Program-made: the position numbers and the translations under genes
In this document: positions 37,109-49,395 of the stretch, piece by piece
How positions within the stretch are numbered: position 1 is the first letter of the stretch
Layout of the letters: every line of letters starts with the position of its first letter
Assembly: GCA_030549495.1 (NCBI GenBank)
Contig: JAUIRK010001048.1
Span: forward strand, 62,001 to 126,000
Length of the DNA: 64,000 nucleotides
Source of the DNA: Nectonema munidae
Taxonomy: Eukaryota; Nematomorpha; Nectonematoida; Nectonematidae
Direction of reading: 5' to 3'
Notes under the pieces: model-generated
The model's input: only the letters and a program-made list of their open reading frames with translations
Databases searched by the model: none
Told to the model about the DNA's origin: nothing

Positions 37109-39503
37109 GTATGAGATCCATCTTGCATCTTTCTGTTTATTATTCTTAATTTTGACCAATCAAATAACTTCTATTTCATGTGTTTCTTTTTGTTACGATC
37201 ACACTTTCCGAAGATAAACTCCTGTCAACATTTTGTAAACATGATGTATATGAAAAATGATGCACAGATGAAGGCTAATGCTCTAGTACTTGATAAAGAA
37301 ACACAATGAACACCTTTTTTGACCTATAAAAAAAAGTAGGAAAATATCTTGAAATATAACAGCATTGGTAATCTAAAGAATCAGAGTCTGACATTTTATT
37401 TGTAACTCTCCTTCCTATCCTAGTTTTTTGAGATTGCGACTCAAACCCTGCCTACGATTTCCAGACTTTATGCATTGAGAATTTCAGCTAATCTTTTTTG
37501 ACGGTTCAACACCAAAAAATCCTACTTTTGATATTGATCACCCCCAAAAAATACTCTGCTTAATACCATCCCTGACTTTTTAGCGTAACGTATAAAAGAA
37601 GCTGTAACTGATGTCAATGTGTGCCTCAATTTTCATTCAAACTGCATACAAATAGCACCAAATTTTCGTTTTAGAAATATAGGAACAAAATTTAAAAATA
37701 TCAATTATCTGGGTTTAAGAAATTTTTAAGGTCTTACTTCCAAATCCTATATAAAATGTCGCTAACGAAATTGGGCCATTTCCAATTTTTAGCGGAAACA
37801 CTGATTCAGAAGTATGAAGAAAAATAATAACTTAACGCAACTAGCTTATCTTTTTCAGTAAAAATAACTAATATATTTGTCTTAGACCCAGAGCCATGAT
37901 ACGTTTGAGACTATGTTATTACACCATATACAAAAGTCACACCGTAAATATTCATGTCCATTAGAATTGATAGCGAATTTTAAAAGTTTTTTGACAATTG
38001 CAAGAATTGAGGTGTATTCTATGCATACATTTTTTTTATATTTGCGCCTCAAAAAAGTGTCGTCGCCGGCATATACCCCCGTATGTGAGGACCCTGCTTA
38101 GACCCAAAGCACAAAATCACCATTACAGCTCTTTATTTATGCGCACTCGCGGAAAACAGAAGAAAAAGTTCATATTCAAAAAATATTTAAATGATTGTAA
38201 TTTGAAAATAATAATTTTTTTTAAATAAAAAATTTTGATATAATTTTTTTTCAAATACAAGTTTACTCCCTCTAAAATGTATGTATTATGAATATTAGTT
38301 ATGACGCTTGCACGATTATCACCAGTCAACTTTGTTTTTATGAACCTAAAAAGCTGTTCCTTCAATCAATCAAATATTAAGATTTTTATCAAAGAAAATT
38401 TTGATGAGAAGTAAGTTCAAGAAGATTTCCTTAAATGGAGAAAAATGTACCCTATGATAAAAAATTATCGTTATAAACTCAATTTGTTATAACTTTAAGT
38501 CAAAACTACTGTATTAGAAACAGCCTACCTATTAGTCGTCGCTAGGTTCTAAGATGGTAAGCTTCCCCGTCCTTTTTAACGAGAAAAGTTGTATAGACTA
38601 TTTTGATAAATATGTTTTTTCGTAATTTGTCATTTTAATTTATTGAACACTATCAGGGTTGTAAACTACGATTTGCGAGTCGGTCCAATCAAAGATTTTT
38701 AAGGGAAATGAGTCGGAGTTGGTATTTAATAAAATTTTGGAGTGCGAGTATGAGGCAGCTTTTTTAAATATTAAAAAATAACTTTTTCTAGTATTCTAAT
38801 AAGTATGAATAATTTTTTAATTTTTGTGAACATATCGACTGGCTCTTCTTCAATCGAAGCGCGAGGTAAGAGTCGGCGTCGGATATCTTTCCTCGGACTC
38901 TGCAACCATGAATGAGACAATGGGAAACAAACTAGAAAGTTCAGATTGGAAAGCAATCTTTGTTGTTGGCCACTATTTTTGTGTATCTCATTAAAATCAA
39001 AAACTAAGAGTTAGTGATTTACTAAGTGACACTTAGTCTCAAAAATGAATAGAGGGTTAGTGTGTTGAAATTGTGTCGGAGTCTTCCTTCAGTTACAATG
39101 GATAAGTGTTGTACCAGACTACTTCTTTGACAGCCACCATATGGTACTCCTTGATCCATGTAAATAGGCTTCCACATAAAGCTAAAATTTGCCTTAGGCA
39201 GCCTATTTGCGGAAAATTTATGTTTCTTTAAATGTTCTAGCCATTTTAAAAGCAATGTTTCCTATCTTATCGCGTCTACCACTTCGGCACGCAGAATTTT
39301 ATAGATCAAAGTAGAAATTCCTTTACAATTTTTGAATAATTTTAGAATCTAGAAATTCTTTAAATTTCTAAAAATCGCGACCTTGTGATATTTAGTTGAT
39401 CGTGCTTATATTATATCCAATTTCACTCTTCGATCCCATATTAACTTTTTTAAATAAAAAAAACCTCATTATCTAATACTGCTTTTCTTTATTTTTTATG
39501 CAG
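37109..39503 (+). other. Intron of cut with a hAT MITE
   Basis: AT-rich intron containing the hAT-type unit at 38,654-38,910. No other exon candidate with matching phases was seen. Confidence 0.55.
38654..38910. mobile_element. hAT-type MITE with GAGTCGG repeats
   Basis: Left end CAGGGTTGTAAACTACGATT, right end CGGACTCTGCAACCATG, whose complement CATGGTTGCAGAGTCCG mirrors the left. Inside are GAGTCGGTCC, GAGTCGGAGTTGG and GAGTCGGCGTCGG repeats typical of this non-autonomous hAT type. Pieces of the same repeat (ACTCTGAC, CCGACTACGACT) appear near 16,660-16,725. Confidence 0.7.
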
Positions 39504-39588
39504 AAAGCGAGAATCAAAATGCAAGAACGATGGAATAAAGTCAATTGTAGAATGTGAAGTAGATATGGAAGAAAACGCTGAGAAACAA
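39504..39588 (+). CDS. ct: cut homolog, basic-to-acidic linker exon
   Basis: Acceptor TTTTTTATGCAG|A, donor AAACAA|GTACTC. The first base completes the Arg codon split from the previous exon, giving KRKRESKCKNDGIKSIVECE and then VDMEENAEKQ. The junction makes a basic KRKRESK patch that could serve as a nuclear localisation signal, followed by an acidic tail. Leaves in phase 0. Reading the exon from its own first ATG instead gives an early stop, so the spliced phase is the informative one. No domain recognised. Confidence 0.65.
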
Positions 39589-41714
39589 GTACTCATATAT
39601 ACACACAGATACATACATACACACCTACTCACAATGACACAAGCCCATATGTACGTATAAACCTATCAGTTTGACCTTAAAGTTCGCTAAACTAAATTAA
39701 AGGATGACATAATTTTTAGAAGCTCTAAATCAATACCTTGTTATTTGCATACATAAATATTATATTACTTTTATTGTAATTTAGAAAAGAAGTTAATTTA
39801 TTTGAAACAGTAGCTGTGTAGAGAAAGTATATAAGAGGGAGGGGGCGGGGTCGGGGGAAAAAATTTGAGGGCTCTTAAGCCCAACGTCTCCTACCCTCTC
39901 TTAGCGCAATCACTGGCTGTTACTCATAAAATAGAATGATAAGAGTTTCAAAATTTGCTTGTAAATAGTAGATATGATAAAAATAGTTAGAAGATCGAAA
40001 AAATTAGATCTTTTCATTTTTTTACAGAACCCAGGGTTATAGCTTGCAACCAACCCTTATTGTTAATGTCGGCCTGGATAGACTAATTGTTCCAATATGA
40101 ATTTGTTTCTCACGATTTATGAAAATCTTAAAGATAGATTTGGTTTGTTAACATTTGAAAAAAGAATGATTTTGAGTTGGGTTATAACTTTTTTAGTCAA
40201 AAACGCGAAAAATAAGTTCCCTTGTTGCCTCTAATTAGTCTAAATTGAATAGAAATATTTTTAGAAAGTGAAGAGCCTGTTTGAATGATGTCCATTTATT
40301 TTATATATTAAGCATGCACAGATTTTAACATGCTTAAGATTTGTATAGGCTACACAGAACAAGTTATCTTGTGCTTCATGAACCTTCAAAAATAAAATTT
40401 TGATTACTAGAAAACATTTTTTATGATCTGTATTTTAACTTTTTTAGAGTTTCAAAAGAATATGAGGTTAACAGTAGCCTGTTTTAGGTGTTAAAGTTAT
40501 AACGGATTAATGAAGAAAAAATAGAGACAAATTAATATATAAAATTTTCTTTTACGGAAGAATATACATATTGGTAAAAGCTCAAAACGCGTATCCTGAT
40601 TCTATTTTGAGAGAAATAGTGAAAATTAATCGCTATAAATCGAAAACTGGAATAAAGTGCTTCAAAATCTCAATGGCATATAAACCGTAGGAATATTGGA
40701 TATCTACCCTGGTAAAGATAAAATGGTCTCAATAAACGTTTTGCCCATTATATACTTATGACCGGGTGCTAATACTCTATCAATATGTTTCATATCGTTT
40801 GTTCACTTGGCTTTGCCAGATATGTATCGAAAATATATTCTTAATAGTTTGAGTGAATAGAGATAATGTGAAATTCATTCATACTTAATTTTGTACTTTT
40901 CAAGGTTAATATAAATAGATTTAACTATTCTCAAATAAGCACACATTAACACATAAGTATAAAACATGCACCAATTGCTATATTAAGCACATAGTAACTT
41001 GGAAATACAAAAAATTGTGCATCAGTATACATTACTAAGAAATATAATAATTTTTCGCAGACTTGCATATGTGATGTAAGCGACTTTTATCGATATTTTA
41101 TCATTTTCAATAATCAAGATGGATGTATTGAGATGATGAGCAATTTTTTATCTTGAACAAATCATCATTAAAAAAGCAATATGGGAAGAAAAACAAGTTT
41201 TTTCTTCAAAATATGATTGCTTTTAAAATGTATATCTTCTACCAGATGTGCTTTGAAAGCGCATTAACTTGCTACACCTCTATAGTAATTATTATGAGTA
41301 TTTCATGGTGTTGAAGATAATGTTTGTCATTTAGTAGCAACGAACTATTTTAATTGGTTAAGACCATAATATTGGCGCCTTTAACATAATAAGCGAAGTT
41401 TCTAGCCCACTTGTAGCCAGATTTGCATCGAAAAGCAAATTTGTTTGCCTTTACGCTTGTGTGCGTGTACAAACGCCTTCATTATTGGCAACATAAAAAT
41501 TATTCACCGAAATATTTAGTTGTACAATTTGAACACTTATATTCTAGTAGCCTGTTGTATAGATTGATGTTATATGATGATTTACTGGGCACATATCATG
41601 AGATGAGACACAGCCTTATTCTTGATAAAATATTATTTCAATAAATTTATCAACTTCACCAAGATGACGTATTTTATCCCTCTTTTATTCCTTGTATATA
41701 ACTTATTTTTAAAG
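39589..41714 (+). other. Intron of cut
   Basis: Unremarkable AT-rich intron; a short G-rich segment near 39,835-39,860 may be the end of a MITE. Confidence 0.5.
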
Positions 41715-41833
41715 ATTCTTTGCAATGAGGAAGTTGAGAAAAGTGGAAAACTTTTGGAAGAAAATTTGTCGAAAGATCATACCAAAACACATACCCCCCA
41801 AATCCTTGAAAAGATTGATCAACGCACTGAAAA
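41715..41833 (+). CDS. ct: cut homolog, charged linker exon
   Basis: Acceptor CTTATTTTTAAAG|A in phase 0 and donor CTGAAAA|GTATTT in phase 2 give ILCNEEVEKSGKLLEENLSK followed by DHTKTHTPQILEKIDQRTE. Charged and helix-prone, consistent with the linker between coiled coil and CUT1. This is the least certain exon: the acceptor tract is ordinary, an alternative in-phase acceptor exists at CACCAAG|ATG (41,663/41,664), and another frame is open through CAACAG|GTTTGC (41,943). Both neighbours fit the chosen phases. Confidence 0.55.
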
Positions 41834-42826
41834 GTATTTTGCATATCTTAAATCACGATTTTTTGCACAAACCTTTTAATAGGATTAGCCATATCTACTC
41901 TGGGATTTTAAATTGGAAAACTTTAAATCGTAATACTCAACAGGTTTGCCTCTCAAAAACGCTAAAATAAACAGCCAGAGTTGATACTTAGTTATTTGGT
42001 TCGTTGAATCGTTTTTTGGTATTGTTAAATATGCACTTAAATATATTCTAATTATTTAACTGATTATTTTTCAATTTATTGGTTTTTTATTGCTGAATGA
42101 ATTTGATTTTGATTTTTCATAATCATATTGAAAATATTATTTAATATATTGCAGGATATTTTAATAACAGCTAATAATTTTACTCTCGTATTTAAACCTA
42201 ATTTTCTTCCTGCATTTTTATAATTTAAAACTTGATTCTTTATTTATATTTTTCTAGAATAACTCCCATTACAAGCAAAAACTCAACAATCTTAAGTACT
42301 TTTTCATTTTTTTTTCGTTAAAAATTTCAATTATATTCACCCATTCGCTTCCATTAGTCGTGCCATATGATGTAATATAGAGATTCATAGGCGGTAAAAA
42401 TCAATCATAGTATCCAATAGATTCCACTCATAGATACCAACTCATAGTTTTAAACAAATAACTAAACACCTATTTATCAATATATTTTTTGACAAGATTT
42501 TTTAAAAAAAAGTTACTTTTTATTTTAACACTTAATAGTAAAAGTCAAAGAATTAAATGATGAGTTGTATATATAAGCTTTTCATCATATAATGTTACCT
42601 CTATCACCTTATAAACTTTTCATTTTCTCGTGTTAAATACATGCTTCATAAAAGTCAACGAAACTTCCTTTTTTCAGTATTTTTTTTAAAAAAACTATTC
42701 TGATAATAAAATTGTCCTGTTTGTGAAAAAAAAATTTTACTGTCAAATTTTACCAAGATACAATGCTAGTATTATTAAAATACTACAAATAATAAGTGAA
42801 ATATTTTACTAAAAGCATCAAATCGT

Positions 42827-42968
42827 TAACCCTTTTGTGACCAGAAAAATCAGACGATATTTATTAAAAAGCAGAAGATTCATATACAAAAAACTATTTG
42901 AAAAAGCAGACGAAGGTAAAATTGTTTGTTTATGTATCATATATGATACACTGGTCACGAAAGGGTAA
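42827..42968 (+). mobile_element. TTAA MITE copy (GTATCATATATGATAC palindrome)
   Basis: Starts TTAACCCTTTTGTGACCAGA, carries CAGACGA-type boxes and, next to the right end, the perfect 16-bp palindrome GTATCATATATGATAC followed by TGGTCACGAAAGGGTAA. This is a third palindrome type on the same backbone; the right TTAA has decayed to GTAAAA. Confidence 0.88.
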
Positions 42969-43643
42969 AATAAAATGAATCTTTTTTTTACAATTATTTG
43001 TACTTATAATGATGGATTCGCATTAATGAATTGTCGATTAGCGAGGCTTGACTCTATTTACTATTTTTTTCAAATTTTTGAAATATTAGAAAGTTTATAG
43101 TTAAGTTAAGTGTTTTGGATATCCTTTCTCACCTTCATGAATAACTAATCATCTTCAAAAATGCAGAAACATGCTAAAAAATATTAAATAGGCATGCAAT
43201 TTGATATTTTAACGTGAAAGTATCTTGTGGCAAATAATACATACTGATTTATCCTAAAAAGATTTCAACTACCATCATCAAAAAGGTTATAAATTCACTC
43301 ACAATTTTTTAAATTATTTTTTTAGTTTTCGGATTCCATCTCCCAAAAATTTTAAGAATAGGGGTATCCTGTTAAAAAATGAAAACGAAGAGAATTTCTC
43401 TCAAATAAAAAATTTCTATAAAAATAAAATCAACTATTTTAGAAATAGAGAATATAAATGATACTTTATTGACATTTTAAATTTGTTTATTTATTATAAG
43501 TTAGCTTTGTTAGAAATATCAATTTAATAATTTCTATATTATTGGGTCTCTGAATAAAATAGATTTTAAGATTATTCTTATATCAGTTTAGAAAAGCTAC
43601 GAGAAACTTCAAATTCTTTACTTTTTATTTAGAAAATACACCT

Positions 43644-43774
43644 TAACCCGTTAACGACCAGAATAATCAGACGATATCTAATGTAAAGCAGAGGATTTGC
43701 ATTTAAAAGCATTAATAAATGCAGACGATTCACATTTTTATAAAGTCGACATATGTCGACTGTGGTCGATAACC
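43644..43774 (+). mobile_element. TTAA MITE copy (GTCGAC palindrome)
   Basis: Starts TTAACCCGTTAACGACCAGA, contains ATCAGACGATATC and GCAGACGATT boxes and GTCGACATATGTCGAC beside the right end, which reads GTGGTCGATAACCGAT without a final TTAA. Same subfamily as the 22,499 copy, opposite orientation. Confidence 0.88.
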
Positions 43775-43996
43775 GATATTGAACTATTATTAAAAGGCAG
43801 TTAACGCTTCATTTCTAATATGAAATTGACTAAAATCTAAAATTAGAATTCAGCTAAAAAATCTAAATGCTATTCCACAAAAAGCTAAATCGAATATAGA
43901 AAAATTATATTAAAATCCAAAAAAGACTTCAATCCATTTTTAATCTTTTTCTTTCATTGGGAAAAGCATGGAAAAGCATCGGATTATTTAGTAATT

Positions 43997-44187
43997 ATGA
44001 CTGCCTAATCAATTACTCCGTCCTTTTAAACGATGTCCAGTCACGATTCATTCAAAGCGAACACAAATCGTCACTCGCACAAACTGCCTTTTCCGGCATA
44101 AATTCTTCCAACAATAAGAACTGCGTTAATAGTGACTGTTTTTGCAATTCCTCTGTCCAAACTTCTGAAGATTCCGCCACCATTCCT
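43997..44187 (+). pseudogene. Intronic copy of part of the CUT1 exon
   Basis: These 191 bp repeat 45,934-46,124 with only two differences: one silent (ATA/ATC) and one Ser-for-Arg. Neither end falls on an exon boundary, so this is a segmental copy rather than a clean exon duplication. The coding frame is open throughout (DCLINYSVLLNDVQSRF onward) and continues to a stop at 44,269-44,271. A usable acceptor, GATTATTTAG|T at 43,991/43,992, would enter in phase 2, exactly what the exon ending at 41,833 supplies. The Ser change creates a GT (AATA|GTGACT) absent from the original. It may be inert, or an alternative exon giving a truncated protein without CUT domains. Confidence 0.8.
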
Positions 44188-44920
44188 TTCTTTTTGATTC
44201 TCGAAAAAATACGCACGAGATTTGAGGAAATTATTCTCTTTATTTTTCTATTTTTGTTCCATCAAAAATAAATAATCTTTTAAAATTTTTAGTATAATTG
44301 AAACTTTTAAGTTATCAGAATCTCTACAACTATTTCATAATACTTAGTTATCGATACAATCTAAATATTGTGAATTTGAGAGAAGTTATTTTTTAATAAA
44401 GATAAGTCTTTTATTTTGTGTGTAGCTTTTATTCTATTTTCTTGAGTCTCGAGAAATTTCACTTCAGTTTCTCATTTTATCGAGAAATCAGAAGCTCTAA
44501 GCGTGAGTAATGCTGTCTAAAGCATTGCTTATTAATCTTTGCTTCAGCGTTGGCCAACCCATAGCGTATACTCTGAAAATCACGAATTGTATAATCCGGT
44601 ATAGTGCCTTGATGAGTTTTTACGTTACTTGTAGGATCAGTGTGACATCAGTGTCACAATCAATCAAAATTGTCTCCATTAAATGTATAAAATTGCATTA
44701 AAAAGAAAGTAGAGGATTAGTTTTCACAATTCTCTTTCTCAAAAGGTTACAAATTATTCAAAGATACCGAGAAAATCGAATGCTAATAAAAGTAGTTTTC
44801 GCCATTTTTTACATAATAATGGAAATAAATTTAATTAAAAATTTTTCTTTATAAGATTTTCTTTTATAAAAAATTTAAGATTTTAAATTAAGTTTAAAGA
44901 AATTAAAAAAAATTAGCGTA

Positions 44921-44947
44921 TCATCATCATCATCATCATCATCATCA
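44921..44947. repeat. (ATC)n microsatellite
   Basis: Nine uninterrupted ATC-type units within the cut intron. Confidence 0.95.
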
Positions 44948-45682
44948 GAAAAGACTATATTTGGTTCCTAGCTTATAAAAGTGCAGAAAATTTTATGTTC
45001 TATAAAAAACCATTATTTTTCCCTCCCTCTCTCTCTATTTTTTGTTAAACAAGTTTATTGCCAAAAATTATGATAATAGTATTTTTCTATTTTTTTAATG
45101 AATAAATGCTGATTTTATATTATTTAATCTCTCAAAACTAGTGCAGTTGAACCTCGCGTATGCGAACAATTAGTGTCGTGCAAACAAAATCCTGATAGTC
45201 TACTGTTTGTTGCAATTTCTTTAAGATCTCGAACAAAAAGTGACCCTTTAAAAATTGTGCAGCTTTTAATTAACTTCTTCACATGCTTTTAGCTACAACA
45301 TCATTCAACTTTTTTTTGCGTATTCTAACATTCGCATATCCCTGAGCTTGTTGGGATACGCTAGGTTGCACTTATCATAGACATGAATATATTGAAGTTA
45401 TAAGCATATAGACAGAAGTAACATTCTAAGTCATTCTGAAGATACATACAGTGCACAACATTTTGAATGGATCGCGAACATATTTCTGATATCTACTGAA
45501 CCATCTTGTATTTCGTGTAAATATCGTTTATTAAATGACCCTTTAAGCTCCATAGTGACACCTATGTCCCATAAGACTCAATGAAATAAATAGGCAGAGG
45601 ACTAGTTTTCAAATACCTTGACCTTAATAAAAATATTTAACTTGGTATAAATTTTAATTTATTTCAATTCAGATTTGCATAG

Positions 45683-46329
45683 TCGACATCCTTCATTTTT
45701 CAATAATTTGGACAAAATCGACTCAACTTTTAACAGTTCCAAGAATTGCAAACTACTTTTCAGTCACAACACTTCTCAACTTCTACCTTCGCACAAATCG
45801 CGATCTTTCGAGTTTGAAGATCTACTTCCTTCATCACATTTGTTGTTAACAAACCAAGTTAACTACACTGCTCCTCATAAGAAGCACTCTCTGAAGCGAT
45901 CAAGTTCTTATTCCCAACTGTTGAGTAGGAGTGATGACTGCCTAATCAATTACTCCGTCCTTTTAAACGATGTCCAGTCACGATTCATTCAAAGCGAACA
46001 CAAATCGTCACTCGCACAAACTGCCTTTTCCGGCATCAATTCTTCCAACAATAAGAACTGCGTTAATAGAGACTGTTTTTGCAATTCCTCTGTCCAAACT
46101 TCTGAAGATTCCGCCACCATTCCTGAAAACAACAAAAAGCAAGCCCCGGGCAAACCTTCTCCCGTGCCCATCACTTCCACCTATAAAAATACAAGCGTTC
46201 TTGACAAAAATAAAAAGAATGATGCCTACAAAGATATCGGTCTCAGTACCGAAGAAATTGCTAAAAAGGTTCGCGAAATTCTCTGTCTCCATCAAATTGG
46301 TCAAAGACTTTTTGCTAAATACGTCCTAG
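45683..46329 (+). CDS. ct: cut homolog, exon with first half of CUT domain 1
   Basis: Acceptor TTTGCATAG|T in phase 2 (an upstream AG at 45,672 is out of phase with the preceding exon) and donor GTCCTAG|GTGAAT in phase 1. The first about 165 residues are low-complexity, Ser/Asn/His/Lys-rich (SSNNKNCVN, KKHSLKRSSSYSQLLSRS) without a known fold. Then a CUT domain begins: LSTEEIAKKVREILCLHQIG and QRLFAKYVLG, the helix 1-2 part that contacts DNA through the GQ..FA motif. Compared with Drosophila Cut repeat 1 (IGQRLFAKYILG, family knowledge), the match is nearly exact. The exon breaks within the Gly before LSQG. Cut is a nuclear transcription factor controlling sensory-organ and other cell fates in insects. 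Part of this exon is copied in the preceding intron. Confidence 0.93.
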
Positions 46330-47393
46330 GTGAATTTCAATTTTCTTTAAATATTTTTCTACATTTACTTCGTTATATTGCAAAGATGTCATGAAAAGCA
46401 GGTTTATAAAAAGTTTGCTATCATTGACATATCCTGGAATTTTTTCATTTTTTGGCTACGCCTCTGTTTGCTATTATATTTATATTTGATAGTAAGGGTG
46501 TGATAAATTTTTAGTCCAAATGTTTTCTTACTGTTAGCATTTTTTCATTTATACATATTGCTTTCCTACCCCATATTACTTCCATTTTCATAAAACATTA
46601 CTTGCCTTTTTTATATTAGAATTTTATATTCTGTATATTTATAATATGTACACAAATTATAAAGAACCCAAAGAACTAGAAGAAATGAAAGTTAATAATA
46701 TTAAATATTAAAATTAAGGTAATCCAGTATGAAAAACCTTAAATGTATAAGATATATGAATAAATATAGCTATTACTCTTCGCATATTTTTTATAAACTA
46801 ATTTTTTATATTACTTTTCCACTTATAGGGAATTTTGTGTTCCCCACAACGTCCGTTATAAAGAACATACTTAGGGATAAGAAGAGTGGAGGAGTTCTTG
46901 GCTCCTAAAACTGGAAATTGATGTTTGCTATTCTTTTGTTTGTTAGCTAGTGTTAGTTTTTAGGCATCTACTTATAAAATTAGATAATTTGTTAAATATA
47001 ACCCATTTATTTGGGAACGGGAACGACTTAGTAATCTATATTTAATTCTATTCAAAACAAGAGTTTGTCTTCGTTTCCTTTGCCAGCATTGGTACTAAAT
47101 GGCTTAATAAGCTATCTAGCTAGATGCCTAATTAACTTTGGGTAGATGAGTATTAAATAGGGCGTTGCTATTTTCATTAATTTAGTCATTACACAAATTT
47201 TATTATGAATGTGCAAATGTCCCTCCCTTTTTACAATTATTATTAATTTGGAAAAATGTCCAAAAAACGAGCATTGGTTCCAAAGGCGTGATATTATGAA
47301 GATTCACTTATAAATATTAGCAACAAAAACTAAATATCTAAAGATAATACAAATTTTTATGCATGGTTAACTAACCTAAGGATCCAGATTGCA

Positions 47394-47513
47394 TTAACCC
47401 AATGTTCCCATTTGGGAACATAAGTAATTTCATCTTCGTCTGCTTTTTTCAATGACCTTGTCGTCTGCGTTTTTTTAAATATCGTCTGATTTCTATGGTA
47501 CTTAATGGGTTAA
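47394..47513 (-). mobile_element. TTAA MITE copy, 120 bp
   Basis: TTAA at both ends. Left: TTAACCCAATGTTCCCATTT with the palindrome ATGTTCCCATTTGGGAACAT almost at the terminus; right: TATGGTACTTAATGGGTTAA. It is the inverse of the 14,951 subfamily and has lost about 18 bp in the middle (one box shortened). Confidence 0.9.
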
Positions 47514-48299
47514 GATACCTCCTTTCCTTGTTAAATTGTAATTCTTTAAAAAAAAATTTTTACTCCGCTAAACATCTGTTATGATTAAAATACCATAACT
47601 AATTCCTAGCTTTTATTAAATATTTAACCTTCAATTGTTGTATGATATACCGATTTTCCGGGATTGCCCAGGTTTTATCTTCAATTAATAACGGAATCCC
47701 GCACAATTTAGAAGAATCTCGGTTTTTCATTCGCTAATCTTATAATTCCAAAAAAATAATTTATAAAATTTTACTCGAAATATGAGTGCTTATTTTTTTA
47801 AGTATAAAAATTCGTAAAGTAATCTATCTGACGATCTTACTGTGCTATATTAATAGACTATATGTTTTTGAACCTCATTATGACATCATGCAAACAAAAG
47901 TAATATAATTTTTTTCGAATTATGAATAATGCAGTTACGTTAAATTTCTATTTTTGTTTTTGAAAAACCTTTTGATAACCCCCATTTATTCCCATATTAA
48001 TATCTAATTTGCCACAAAATGAGATAAACATTTAAACACGTCTACTTATATTAGATGATCCTCAAAATTTGAAGCCATTTTCAAGAATATCTTTGTTTAG
48101 TTTGGGCGTGATAGGGAGGTTAATTAATTGTAACATATCATAATCTGCACTTTTGAACAAAGAACTCATTTCAAAAAATGCGAGTTTACAACGTCACCTT
48201 ACAAACGAAAACTTCAATTCTTTCTCATCTTGAAATATAGTTATAACTATTGAGTATTTGTTCTCGTGCCACACTTAACCCGCGTGCCATAGGTTGCCG

Positions 48300-48425
48300 A
48301 CACCTGGTCTAGAATGTGGCTTTGTTCCTTGATGACCTTGGGTTTTAATGGGATCATTCGAACTTCGCTACTCAATTTTCAATACAGGCGATCCAATTTC
48401 ATCTTCTCCTCGAAAACAGTCCATG
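48300..48425 (+). mobile_element. Decayed tRNA-related SINE
   Basis: TGGTCTAGAATGTGGCTTTG resembles the head at 29,150, and TCTCCTCGAAAACAGTCCA resembles the SINE body. B box decayed (GGGATCATTCGAA). Confidence 0.45.
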
Positions 48426-48626
48426 GTAAGTAGCTGATTTATAGGGGGCATGGGGCGATCACCACTCCCAATTTATAGGCATATCAGTGAACAGTTCAAT
48501 CAAGTTTAATTTGATTTTCTCAAAGAAGAGTACTTTAAATCAGTAATATGAGTAAATATTCCCTGTATTCAATAATTTTGTATATATTCAGAAAAATTTC
48601 ATTTTAGAAAAATTGTTATGTACAGG

Positions 48627-48745
48627 TTAACGCCCAGAAGAGTCAACTATTGTCGACTTTACAAAGAAAATCGTGTGCTTTCATTATTGCTTTTAAAATA
48701 CAATTTTTCTGCTTCATATTCGATATCGTCTGATATCTTCACTCA
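48627..48745 (-). mobile_element. Diverged TTAA MITE (GTCGAC subfamily)
   Basis: TTAACGCCCAGAAGAGTCAA, then CTATTGTCGACTTTACAAAG, ATCGTGTGCTTTCATTATTG and ATATCGTCTGAT follow the order of the 22,499 copy with substitutions; half of the palindrome has decayed. It lies about 150 bp upstream of the CUT1 second exon. Confidence 0.7.
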
Positions 48746-48899
48746 TGATGATAAACAAATAATCATCCACCATACGAGCAGTAGAATGATACTACTCACT
48801 AAAACTTGATATTGAAATATTTTATCACTATAATTTCTTCGTTCTGTATTCTCTTTTAAAGAATAGAGTGTCTTAATTGGCTTTCACTTTTTTATTTAG

Positions 48900-49052
48900 G
48901 TTTATCCCAAGGCACTGTTAGTGAATTGTTGTCAAAGCCAAAACCTTGGGCTAAATTATCTGGTAAAGGCCGAGAATCTTATCGAAAGATGTATCGATGG
49001 GCTACCGATGAAGCTGCCATAAGTTACGTTAAATCTCTCACACCTAAAAGAA
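48900..49052 (+). CDS. ct: cut homolog, second half of CUT domain 1
   Basis: Acceptor TTTTATTTAG|G and a consensus donor AGAA|GTAAGT give a 51-codon exon in phase 1 at both ends. It completes the split Gly and reads LSQGTVSELLSKPKPWAKLS, then GKGRESYRKMYRWATDEAAI and SYVKSLTPKR. The S/TQGTVS.LL..PKPW block is the CUT recognition helix and is essentially identical to Drosophila repeat 1; the tail with YRKM and W, rather than the FIRM.LWL of repeats 2-3, identifies it as repeat 1. The flanking intron upstream holds a piggyBac-like MITE. Confidence 0.96.
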
Positions 49053-49228
49053 GTAAGTCTTTTCTATAGCATATGTTTTAAAACGTATCAAATAACAAAG
49101 CTTCTATCAATCAACAAGAATAACAGAAAAAATGATTGTTTAATTAGCAAATATTTTTGATTGACGAGTGAACATTTAAAATAAGTTTTCTCTTTAATTC
49201 TTTTTTAAAAGAATGCCTTTTTTCTTAG

Positions 49229-49395
49229 TTAAAGATTCATCTTGCAGCAATACTATTAAAGTAGAAGATGTTCAAACTAACAACAAAATAAATAATTTAC
49301 TCTACAACGCCCAAAGTGAAATGAAAGATACGGGCCAAAATTGGAACACTCAGTTTAATTTAAACAACAGTCCTATGGAGTTTTTGAATGGATTT
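49229..49395 (+). CDS. ct: cut homolog, linker exon after CUT1
   Basis: Acceptor TTTTTTCTTAG|TT in phase 1 and donor GGATTT|GTATGC in phase 0. The peptide IKDSSCSNTIKVEDVQTNNK continues with INNLLYNAQSEMKDTGQ and FNLNNSPMEFLNGF. VKVED-like IKVED resembles a SUMO-acceptor consensus (psi-K-x-E). An earlier AG at 49,211 would run into a stop in phase, which settles the acceptor. No folded domain recognised; it belongs to the disordered region between CUT1 and CUT2. Confidence 0.8.

Larger units (their letters stand above)
41834..45682 (+). other. Intron of cut with MITEs and an exon copy
   Basis: Holds TTAA MITE copies at 42,827 and 43,644, the exon fragment copy at 43,997-44,187, diverged MITE pieces near 44,640-44,735 and 45,545-45,620, and (ATC)n at 44,921-44,947. 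Confidence 0.55.
46330..48899 (+). other. Intron splitting CUT domain 1
   Basis: 2.6-kb intron between YVLG and LSQG. It contains a degraded TTAA MITE near 46,995-47,110, a complete one at 47,394-47,513, a decayed tRNA-related SINE at 48,300-48,425 and a further MITE relative at 48,627-48,745. Confidence 0.6.

Noticed and set aside
45989-46304. Two minus-strand frames of 63 and 98 residues
   Set aside because: Shadows of the cut exon on the other strand.
45970-46329. 119-residue frame overlapping the cut exon
   Set aside because: Another frame of the same exon; only the 45,683 frame leads into the CUT domain.
49212-49228. Use of the AG at 49,211 as acceptor for the exon after CUT1
   Set aside because: In the required phase it meets a TAG after five codons; the AG at 49,228 keeps the frame open.
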